From NCBI GenBank assembly GCA_034437655.1, contig DAOTTU010000055.1, positions 31,007 to 95,006 of the forward strand: a stretch of 64,000 nt of DNA, read 5' to 3'. A program made the position numbers and the translations under genes. Positions 45,862 to 53,630 of the stretch are shown here, piece by piece; the stretch's first letter is position 1, and every line of letters begins with the position of its first letter. Source of the stretch: J027 sp034437655 (GTDB taxonomy: Bacteria > Chloroflexota > Anaerolineae > Aggregatilineales > J027). The notes below the pieces were generated by a model. That model did not search any database. It saw only the letters and a program-made list of their open reading frames with translations, and was not told the origin of the DNA.

Positions 45862-47235
45862 TTGAGCAAGACATTCTTTAACCTTCACCGCCACACACTG
45901 TCCAACAACATGCACATCTGGTGTGTCCCCCGCCCCGGCACTGAAACCGTCGCATTACTGGCACAACTCCCGGTAGGTGTACGCACCGAAGCCCCAGAAA
46001 ACAACGGCATTTCGCACTTTGTAGAGCATATGGTCTTCACAGGCACGGCCCGTTGGAACGAGTCCGACGTAACGGATGTTGTCCGGCGGCGTGGGGGCGA
46101 ATGCAACGCACAGACATCACGCGAGGAAACGGCCTACTATGTCTACGTCTCTCGCGAGGACCTTGCCTTCGGCATAGAGTGGCTCGATCAGGTGCTATTC
46201 AAGCCAACGCTTACCGAAGAGAAGTTCGAAAAAGAGCGTCAGGTCATCATCAATGAAAAAGGGGGCGAAATTGATGCGTTACGACGTGCCTGGGAGTGGC
46301 TTGAAGACCGCAACCTCGGTTGGAGTGTAGATCGGGCCGCACGGCGACGACTATTCCCGGACTCGGCTTTCCTTATGCCTATCATCGGCACCGACCACAC
46401 GCTTAAAAACATGACGCATACCATGCTGCTTGACTATTACAACACGTTCTACGTGCCGCATAATGTCACACTATTGGTTGTTGGGGATGTTGAGCCGCAG
46501 ACCATATTTGAAATGGCAGAACAGCAATTCGGCACCATTCCAGACCGCCCGTCACCCTCATCTATCAAGCCGGTGGCGGTCGATGACACACCCTTCACTG
46601 TGCGCTTGCATGGACCTACACCCAACCAGCAAGGTCAGTTCCTCATCGGCACAATGCTCGGTGACAGCAATGACCCGCGCCGCTTTGCGTGGTATATCAT
46701 CGGTGAGATGCTCGAAAATGTGTATATGCAGACCTTGCGCTATGAACAGGGGCTTTCCTACGATGTACAGGTCTACCCGGTACTGTACTCAGATGTAGGG
46801 TATTTCAAAATCTATACCAGCGCTGATATTGAGCATTTCGCCACGGTTCGCACAACGATTGAACACCACCTGCAACGGCTCATCAACGGGAACTTCTCTG
46901 CCAGCGAGTTGCAAGAAGCCAAAGCCGCCCTGCGCGGACGGGCGCTACTCAACTTGCAAGACAACCTTGAGCTGGCATGGTGGCTGAGCAGTGACGCGCT
47001 GGTGAACACAGACGACCACACGCCCATGATTGACTATTTTGAAGGGTTGGCCGCAGTTAGTGCCAAAGACATTCAACATATCGCCAGAACACAGTTTGCA
47101 CCGGAAAAGCGCTTTTGTGTTGAGCATTATCCAATTCTCACCCCGCAAAAGCTCAAGCCCGTTGCAACCCTGAGCGCGATGAGCCTCGCCGGGGCCGCGT
47201 GGTTGCTCAAGCGTAATCGACGTAGAATATCCTGA
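45862..47235 (+). CDS. M16 family zinc peptidase
   Basis: A 457-residue single-unit M16 protease. The inverted zinc motif is HFVEH in GISHFVEHMVFTGT, and the third ligand Glu lies in TSREETAYYVYVSRED about 45-75 residues later. The second half has GLSYDVQVYPVLYSDVGYF, the usual substrate-binding R/Y region. It has no signal peptide but has a hydrophobic C-terminal patch (LAGAAWLLKRNRR). The start is TTG 45862 behind GGAG. The AAA ATPase gene follows after 12 bases. Confidence 0.92.
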   Translation: MSKTFFNLHRHTLSNNMHIWCVPRPGTETVALLAQLPVGVRTEAPENNGISHFVEHMVFTGTARWNESDVTDVVRRRGGECNAQTSREETAYYVYVSREDLAFGIEWLDQVLFKPTLTEEKFEKERQVIINEKGGEIDALRRAWEWLEDRNLGWSVDRAARRRLFPDSAFLMPIIGTDHTLKNMTHTMLLDYYNTFYVPHNVTLLVVGDVEPQTIFEMAEQQFGTIPDRPSPSSIKPVAVDDTPFTVRLHGPTPNQQGQFLIGTMLGDSNDPRRFAWYIIGEMLENVYMQTLRYEQGLSYDVQVYPVLYSDVGYFKIYTSADIEHFATVRTTIEHHLQRLINGNFSASELQEAKAALRGRALLNLQDNLELAWWLSSDALVNTDDHTPMIDYFEGLAAVSAKDIQHIARTQFAPEKRFCVEHYPILTPQKLKPVATLSAMSLAGAAWLLKRNRRRIS

Positions 47236-47247
47236 TGGGGGCGGCTG

Positions 47248-48651
47248 GTGACTGACAATCCATACAATCCTTCGCGCCCAATTGCCGACCCGACTCATTT
47301 TTTCGGGCGAGAGGACGCACTTGGTTTCTTGACACTGCATCTTTCTGGGCGACGGACTCATAAAGCGCTGGTCATCCTCGGGCAGCGTGGTATGGGCAAA
47401 AGTTCGCTGCTAACACAGGTGCCGCTTGTTGTTGATGAACGCTATCCCAGTGTGCGTATTGATGCTGCCGCGCTTGAACTGGATAACATCGTCGCGTTCG
47501 TCGCCACCATCGTTGACCGCACCCGCGCCATGATGAACGCCATCCAGGCCAGCACCTACCGTCTACCCGCATTCCCGGACCCAACCGACCCCGATATTGA
47601 TTTGCTGGGGTGGCTGGCAGACGAGTATTTCGAGATCGTATTCTCGGCCATTCGACGAGCCCGGCATCTGGTGTTGATGATCGACAACCTCAGCCCGATT
47701 CTTGACGCCATTGAACGTGGTGACTTTCCACCAGATTTTATGGACTACTGGCAAGACTTGCTTGAACACTATGAACAGCTAGACATGGTGGTGACAGTCG
47801 ATATTGCCGACGAAGCACGCATCCTCCAAACTGCGCCAATGGATGACACCAGCCTGCACTATCGTCTACAACACCTGTCCCCAGAAGAAGCGCGCCGCGC
47901 CCTGGTAGACCCTGCCCAGATGCATTATGGCTTCACCGAGGAGGCCATCGCGCAAATTTTGCGGCTAGCCGGGGGGCATCCTTACCATTTGCAGTCGATT
48001 GGGCATTTGCTGCACCGCCGCTGGGAAGAAGACCGCAACCGCATCAATATTATGACACCGCACGACGTCAACGCGATTTTTCCAGCCGCGTTAGAATTTG
48101 CCGGGGATACGATAGGCGATGTGTGGGAAATATTGCGCCCCAACGAACGGCTTATTCTCACCAGTCTTTTAGACCTCGGCGGCCCCGTGTTCCCTGACGA
48201 CATTCAAGCATGGTTAATCAGCGCTGACCACGTACTGGACGATGTTCAGATTAGCGCAGCACTACGAGGACTGGAGTATTACGGCGTATTGCTCACTAAC
48301 GCGGATGGGGCTCATGGCTTTGCAGCCGAAATTCAAGCCGAATGGTTGCGTCATAAACAAGATATGCCAGCACCAACCACGAGTATTCCCCCGACGGCTG
48401 AATCACCAAACTGGCTATACATCAGTGGAGGCGTGGCAGTGGTTGTCGTAGCGCTGGCGTTGCTACTGATATTCAATAATGGAGACGAACCCAACGCGGA
48501 CAATGCCAACGCGGCCGGGGCCACGATTACCCTTGAAACCGATGCACAGCGCACGCTCAATGCCGCTGAGACGATGACCGCCGCCCCTGTACCAACGACG
48601 ACACCGACATTGCTACCACCAGAAGCCCCTGTCTTTCGTTTCGGTGGCTAG
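47248..48651 (+). CDS. AAA/STAND-type ATPase with C-terminal membrane anchor
   Basis: A 467-residue protein. NPYNPSRPIADPTHFFGRED is the familiar pre-ATPase motif of Orc/Cdc6-like and nSTAND proteins. Walker A is GQRGMGKSSLL, the Walker B region is HLVLMIDNLSPIL (Asp present, Glu replaced by Asn), and a winged-helix-like part follows (LILTSLLDLGGPVF). A helix near 392-412 (WLYISGGVAVVVVALALLLIF) anchors it, with a Thr/Ala/Pro-rich outer tail of about 50 residues. Probably a membrane-bound signalling ATPase; the trigger is unknown. GTG start at 47248. Confidence 0.8.
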   Translation: MTDNPYNPSRPIADPTHFFGREDALGFLTLHLSGRRTHKALVILGQRGMGKSSLLTQVPLVVDERYPSVRIDAAALELDNIVAFVATIVDRTRAMMNAIQASTYRLPAFPDPTDPDIDLLGWLADEYFEIVFSAIRRARHLVLMIDNLSPILDAIERGDFPPDFMDYWQDLLEHYEQLDMVVTVDIADEARILQTAPMDDTSLHYRLQHLSPEEARRALVDPAQMHYGFTEEAIAQILRLAGGHPYHLQSIGHLLHRRWEEDRNRINIMTPHDVNAIFPAALEFAGDTIGDVWEILRPNERLILTSLLDLGGPVFPDDIQAWLISADHVLDDVQISAALRGLEYYGVLLTNADGAHGFAAEIQAEWLRHKQDMPAPTTSIPPTAESPNWLYISGGVAVVVVALALLLIFNNGDEPNADNANAAGATITLETDAQRTLNAAETMTAAPVPTTTPTLLPPEAPVFRFGG

Positions 48652-48663
48652 GATCAGCGCATC

Positions 48664-49050
48664 ATGCCAGAAGAAACACGCTACGGGCATCTGATGGACC
48701 ACTGGCAAGCGGCTCGAGATGAAATGCGCCAGATTTTGATTGCCTGTGCCCGTCAACGCCAGACAATTACTTATGGCGAGCTTTCGGCACGTATGCAAAC
48801 GGTTCATCTGCCACCACACAGTTATGCAATGTCAGGGATGCTACGTGAGATTATCGACGAAGATCACCGCGACGAACGGGGGATTTTAGCGACATTAGTT
48901 GTACGCAAGTCTGATGGACGACCGGGGCCGGGCTATTTTAAAAGTGCGATTGACCGGGGGCTTTCTCATGATGACCTCGAAGCCTATTGGCAGGCCGAGT
49001 TTGAGAAAGTCTGCGCGTATTGGTCACAGTCACACCACGACAAAGGGTAG
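48664..49050 (+). CDS. small hypothetical protein
   Basis: A 128-residue soluble protein that I cannot place in a named family. RQTITYGELSARMQTVHLPPHS looks like the first helices of an alkyltransferase-type or winged-helix fold, and RKSDGRPGPGYFKSA follows. No Pro-Cys-His-Arg active site is present, so it is not a DNA alkyltransferase. It follows the AAA ATPase gene after 12 bases in the same direction. Confidence 0.6.
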   Translation: MPEETRYGHLMDHWQAARDEMRQILIACARQRQTITYGELSARMQTVHLPPHSYAMSGMLREIIDEDHRDERGILATLVVRKSDGRPGPGYFKSAIDRGLSHDDLEAYWQAEFEKVCAYWSQSHHDKG

Positions 49051-49052
49051 AG

Positions 49053-49526
49053 CTATTCATCGTCGTCGTAATCGCCATTGTCATCGGGTGCCTGATCAAA
49101 AACTTCACTTACATCAGAATTTCCGGTTTCTTCATCACCCTCTGCTAAGTGCGGGTCAATGCTTTCAGCGGGTGCGGTGACATCCGAGGGCAGTGGGTCC
49201 AGCCGCAGCCACGTCTTCCCCACGCGAAACAGTTCACCGGGCTCAATCACAACTTTTTCATTTTCAGGGATACGCTCGTTGGACGCCAGAAACGTTCCGT
49301 TGCGGCTGCCCGTGTCTTCAATCCAAAACTGAGTGCCATCGTAGCTAAGGTGGGCATGTAAGCGCGAGGCCTGGCTGTCGTAGTGTAAACAGACGTCGGT
49401 ATCTTCACGGCGGCCGATGGTTAGAATAATAGATACGGTCGGCGCGGTGGGGTCAAGCGGAAAGGAAAGGGTATCGCCGTCACGCGGTCCGCTCATAAAC
49501 GTTATCGAAATTTGAGTTAACAACAC
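49053..49526 (-). CDS. FHA domain protein
   Basis: A phosphothreonine-binding FHA protein of 157 residues if it starts at GTG 49526, 4 bases after the stop of the TPR kinase gene. The FHA core reads TIGRREDTDVCL, SRLHAHLSY and DTGSRNGTFL, with the key Gly-Arg, Ser, His and Asn residues all present. A 50-residue acidic tail follows. Being third in the Clp - TPR kinase - FHA operon it is the obvious reader of threonine phosphorylation by the upstream kinase; that is inference. Confidence 0.9.
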   Translation of the reverse strand: MLLTQISITFMSGPRDGDTLSFPLDPTAPTVSIILTIGRREDTDVCLHYDSQASRLHAHLSYDGTQFWIEDTGSRNGTFLASNERIPENEKVVIEPGELFRVGKTWLRLDPLPSDVTAPAESIDPHLAEGDEETGNSDVSEVFDQAPDDNGDYDDDE

Positions 49527-49530
49527 AGGG

Positions 49531-52500
49531 TTATTCTTCCTTCTCGCCGCTGCTGAGACGCTGACGAGCTTCGGTTCGCTTCTGGCGAGCGGGGGCATGG
49601 TCCGGGTTCAGTTCCAGGGCCCGGTTGAAAGCCTGCACCGCTTCGGCGAATCGGTCTAAAGCCATCAAAAACACCCCGTGATCATACCATAACCAAACAC
49701 TCTGGGGCGAGGCATTGGTCGCTTTCTCAATAAAGTAGAGCGCTTGCTCGTCGTTGCCAAGCGCTTTGTGGGCCTGCGCAATACCGCCCCACGCCCAGCC
49801 ATAATTCGGGTCCAGTTCAACGGCCCGTTCATAGGCTTCAATCGCGTCGTCAAAGCGTCCCAGATACCGCAGCACCTGCCCTCGGCTGGCCCATGCAGAC
49901 TCATCGTTTGGCGCTATCTTAAGCGCTGTATCAACTGCTTCCAGCGCCTGGCGAGGACGCCCCAGATTCAACAACACCGAAATCTGATGCAGCCAGTACC
50001 AGTACAAGCGCCCATTCAATGTAGCGGCTTTTTCGAAGCTCGCGAGGGCTTCTTCATGACGTTCGAGGTGTTCAAGGGCAAGGCCGCGCTCATCCCAAAC
50101 CCAGTCAAGGGAATCATTCTGCGCAAGGGCCTGATCATAATAGCCCAGCGCTTCAGTAGGTTGACCAAGCCGCCGCAAAATTTGCCCCTTCGTAGAAAGG
50201 CTTTCGAGGTGGTCGGACTTCAAGGCTAATGCACGGTCCACACTTTCAAGCGCATCGTCATATTGACGCAACGCAACATAAGTATCGGCCTGGTTATACC
50301 AGAACCAGACATCGTCAGGCATGAGTTGTGCTGCGCGCCGGAAGCAGTCGAGCGCTTCATCGTAGCGTTTCATCATCCGCAGTGCCAATCCGCGCCCGTT
50401 CCAGGCCCAGGCATAGTCGGGTTCCAGTTCAACGGCCCGGCTATAGGACACCAGCGACTCTTCAAGGTGTCCCATGCGGCGCAAGACCTGGCCATGCCGT
50501 GCCCACGCCCGGCTATAACGCGGTGCAACCCGCAGTGCCCCTTCGAGTGCTTCCAATGCGCCTTCAAAATCTTCCATATTGACGAGGAGGTCGGCCTGAT
50601 CTTTCCAGTAGTAGCCGTTGTTGGGTTCAATTGAACACGCTTGTTTGAACGCGGCGAGGGCTTGTTGAACATCGCCCAACGCTTCAAACAAACGGCCTTT
50701 TTCGTGCCAGGCCCAGGCATAGTTTGGGTCAATTTTCAACGACCGCTCAAGGTGAATCAGTGCTTGTTTGTTGTCACCAAGTCGCCGCTGCACATTCCCG
50801 AGCCGTGCCCATGAGCGTGCATGGTTTGGGTCTACCTTCACTGCCCGTTCAAGGATGGACACCGCTTCTGTCAGCCGATTTTGAATAGCCAGCAGGTTGC
50901 CCTGGTTGTACCACGGCCAGACGTCGTCCGGCGTGAGTTCGGCCGCCTGTCGGTATGCTTCAAAGGCGGTGTCATAGCGTGACAGCCGTTCAAGCACAAT
51001 CCCGCGCCCATTGATAGCCCACGGATAGTCTGGCTTGATGCGCAATGCGGTGTCATAGGCTTTCAGAGCGTCTTTATTGCGGCCAAGGTAGCGAAAAATC
51101 TGCGCCATCTTGGCCCAACTATTGTAATGGGTGGGCTGCACGATGGTTGCCGTTTTGATCGCTTTGAGTGCCTCGGTATAACGCCCCAGTTCAAAATACA
51201 TATCCGCCTGATTGTACCAACCCCATATGTAGTCGGGATTGTATTCAGTGGCGTGTTGAAAAGCCTCGACTGCCTCTTCAATACGGCCCAGCGCTTTCAA
51301 GCACAGGCCTTTGCCGTTCCAAGCCCAATAGTGGGTGCGGTTTAGTTCAAGGGCACGGTTATAAGCGTTCAGGGCCTGCATATAGCGGCCCATGTGTTGC
51401 AGAATTTGCCCCTGCTTGGCCCACGAGGGGAAGTGACGTGGGTCAAGTTGCAACGCGCGGTCAATTTTCGTGAGGGCATCCTCCATACGGCCCGTAGAAA
51501 ACAACACTATGCTCTGGTTAAACCATGTGCGGGCATCGTTGGGTTTAATGTCGGCGCTGACTTCGTGCGCGGCGAGGGCCTGTTCAAAACGGGCCAATTT
51601 TTCGAGGATACGGCCTTTCACCGACCACGCCCACCCAAACCGTGGCTTGAGTTCCAGCGCCCGGTTAACACTTTCGAGCGCTTCTTCGTAGCGTCCACTA
51701 ATGCGCAGGGCCTGGGCTTCGCGGGCCCATGAGCGGGCATCGTTCGGCTCAAGTTCAAGGGCGCGTTGATAGTCTTGCAAGGCTTCTTCAACATGGCCGA
51801 GTTCGGTCAGGCTATAGGCTTTATCGAGCAAGTCGTTGAGTTCAAGCGTTAAGCCACTTTCTTCGAGGGTTGGTGGTACCCCTGACTTGGCTTCGTAAAT
51901 GGCGGCCAGTTCATCCACCAGAACACCCCAGTTTTCCGGCCGATAACGCTTGTCTTTTTCGAGGCAACTCAACACCATATCACGAACCCGTTGCGGGACC
52001 TGCATCACCGGGCTTTCGGGGAAAACCGGCGTCACAAATTGATGGGCTTGCATCCAATCCTTAAACGTTGTTGCTTTAAAGAGGGCGGTGCGGTTCAACA
52101 TCTCAAACATGACAACCCCGAAAGCATAGATGTCAGAGCGTATGTCTACATCATCGGCGCGGCACTGTTCGGGTGACATATACGGTGCTGTTCCGACCAA
52201 CGCCCCCTGCCGTGTCAACCGCACAGGTAACTCCCCGTTGTCAGCTTGTATTTCCAGCCCATCTGCTTCCAAAGAGCGCACCAGCCCAAAGTCAGTTACT
52301 TTCGCGATATTGTCCTGTGTAACGAGGACATTGCCCGGCTTCAGGTCACGATGCACAATGCCGGGTAATTGGCGTGCAGCGTGCTGCATTCCCAGACAGA
52401 TATGCAAGCCGAAGGTAATCGCAAGTTCAAGATCAATCTGATTATGGTCAATCCATGAGCGCAGGTCAGGGCCAATGCCTTCTGGCCCGGCGATATGTTC

Positions 52501-53628
52501 AAGAATGATATAGGGTCGCTTATCATAGTTTTTGACCAGCAAGGCTTGCACAACATGCCGATGCTTCTCAAGCCGAATCCACGTCAACGCTTCCTGAGTA
52601 AAACGTGCCGTGGCGCGGTCGTTGCGTAGAAAGCGGCTCTGAAAGGTCTTGAGCGCAACCGGGGTTTTGTCTTTGCGGTCATACGCCAGATAGACCAACC
52701 CCATGCCCCCATACAACCGTTGCTTGATCACGTAGCGCGCGCCAATCACCTGCCCAACGGCATAGTCTGCGGCCAACTGCAAGCGATGATCGCGCTCATG
52801 TTGCATCGAAATTGAATGCGCTGGTTGCAGCCCTGCCGTATTCAATTGACCGGGACTTTCTAGCTCAACATCTGGCTGGTTATCGTCTGGCTTTGACTCG
52901 TTGAACGTCTGATGTACCCGTGTACCATAGGACAGGAGCCATTCGTCATCGTGATAGACGCGCGTTTCTTGTTCCCGTCCATCGTATTCATCGTGACTCG
53001 GTTCAGACTCAACATCGTCTGGCATATCAGCGGCAGCAGTGGCCAGCACTTCTGGCGGTGCATCCCGGGTTGTCGCTGGACGTGAGGCGATTTCCAGCGG
53101 CACGACAGATGCATCATACTGCACGAAACGCTGCGTCAAGGCTTCCAATTCTCGCGAGGTCACGATATCTACTTCTGTGGCAAACCCGACCACCCACAAT
53201 GCCGTTGAAATATTCAAGCGTGTTGGGGCCACCAGCGCCACATCCACCACCCAACGGCAGTAGCGTTCCAGTCCACGAATTGCTTCTGGCGCAGTCTGGA
53301 TGAGTTGCAAAGCCTGTCGAAAGGCGACAATCGTTTTGCCAACGTAGAAAATCTTGAGTTGCGGTACATCAAGCTCGTCGTCAGAATTAGCAGAATCGGT
53401 GCTGAGCGACAACAGCGCGCAGCGGTCTGCCAGTTCGAGATAGTCCCCTAAAAATGCACCATCACGCCGCAAGATTAAGCGCCCCAACCGGCGCACATCA
53501 TCGGCCGGGTCTGTGGCAAACACATTGTGTCGGTCGCTCTCATTTCGCCGACGTAGCAGATTCTCTTCTTGTTCAGCAGAAAGCGCAAGCCGCTGGCCGC
53601 CACATTGTGGGATCGAAGGGATCATCAA
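49531..53628 (-). CDS. Ser/Thr protein kinase with 22 TPR repeats
   Basis: A 1365-residue protein. Residues 1-180 form a domain I do not recognise, followed by an acidic linker (about 180-285). The kinase (about 298-580) has K327, H426-R427-D428 in HRDLKPGNVL, D446 in DFGLVRS and MSPEQ; its glycine loop is atypical (LYGGMGLVYLA). From about residue 598 to 1350 there are 22 TPRs of 34 residues, almost all with Trp at position 2 and arranged in groups of three. No membrane helix, so the protein is cytosolic. It starts 2 bases after the Clp ATPase gene and is followed by the FHA gene. The TPR array probably gathers substrate or partner proteins. Confidence 0.92.
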   Translation of the reverse strand: MMIPSIPQCGGQRLALSAEQEENLLRRRNESDRHNVFATDPADDVRRLGRLILRRDGAFLGDYLELADRCALLSLSTDSANSDDELDVPQLKIFYVGKTIVAFRQALQLIQTAPEAIRGLERYCRWVVDVALVAPTRLNISTALWVVGFATEVDIVTSRELEALTQRFVQYDASVVPLEIASRPATTRDAPPEVLATAAADMPDDVESEPSHDEYDGREQETRVYHDDEWLLSYGTRVHQTFNESKPDDNQPDVELESPGQLNTAGLQPAHSISMQHERDHRLQLAADYAVGQVIGARYVIKQRLYGGMGLVYLAYDRKDKTPVALKTFQSRFLRNDRATARFTQEALTWIRLEKHRHVVQALLVKNYDKRPYIILEHIAGPEGIGPDLRSWIDHNQIDLELAITFGLHICLGMQHAARQLPGIVHRDLKPGNVLVTQDNIAKVTDFGLVRSLEADGLEIQADNGELPVRLTRQGALVGTAPYMSPEQCRADDVDIRSDIYAFGVVMFEMLNRTALFKATTFKDWMQAHQFVTPVFPESPVMQVPQRVRDMVLSCLEKDKRYRPENWGVLVDELAAIYEAKSGVPPTLEESGLTLELNDLLDKAYSLTELGHVEEALQDYQRALELEPNDARSWAREAQALRISGRYEEALESVNRALELKPRFGWAWSVKGRILEKLARFEQALAAHEVSADIKPNDARTWFNQSIVLFSTGRMEDALTKIDRALQLDPRHFPSWAKQGQILQHMGRYMQALNAYNRALELNRTHYWAWNGKGLCLKALGRIEEAVEAFQHATEYNPDYIWGWYNQADMYFELGRYTEALKAIKTATIVQPTHYNSWAKMAQIFRYLGRNKDALKAYDTALRIKPDYPWAINGRGIVLERLSRYDTAFEAYRQAAELTPDDVWPWYNQGNLLAIQNRLTEAVSILERAVKVDPNHARSWARLGNVQRRLGDNKQALIHLERSLKIDPNYAWAWHEKGRLFEALGDVQQALAAFKQACSIEPNNGYYWKDQADLLVNMEDFEGALEALEGALRVAPRYSRAWARHGQVLRRMGHLEESLVSYSRAVELEPDYAWAWNGRGLALRMMKRYDEALDCFRRAAQLMPDDVWFWYNQADTYVALRQYDDALESVDRALALKSDHLESLSTKGQILRRLGQPTEALGYYDQALAQNDSLDWVWDERGLALEHLERHEEALASFEKAATLNGRLYWYWLHQISVLLNLGRPRQALEAVDTALKIAPNDESAWASRGQVLRYLGRFDDAIEAYERAVELDPNYGWAWGGIAQAHKALGNDEQALYFIEKATNASPQSVWLWYDHGVFLMALDRFAEAVQAFNRALELNPDHAPARQKRTEARQRLSSGEKEE
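49572..51831 (-). repeat. TPR array with a 102-residue (3 x 34) higher-order period
   Basis: The 22 TPRs cycle through three types by their opening residues: a WYNQAD type, a SWAKxGQIL type and an AWNGKGL type. The order is kept through seven cycles plus one final repeat. The period corresponds to about 306 bases. This is a coding repeat, not a CRISPR. Confidence 0.8.
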
Positions 53629-53630
53629 GA

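Noticed and set aside
48664..49050. Small protein considered as a DNA alkyltransferase-like protein
   Set aside because: The active-site Pro-Cys-His-Arg and its usual surroundings are missing, and the length and other motifs do not settle the family.
49572..51831. Regular repeats that could be taken for a CRISPR array
   Set aside because: The period is 102 or 306 bases in phase with a protein reading frame and translates to TPRs; there are no identical short repeats with unique spacers.
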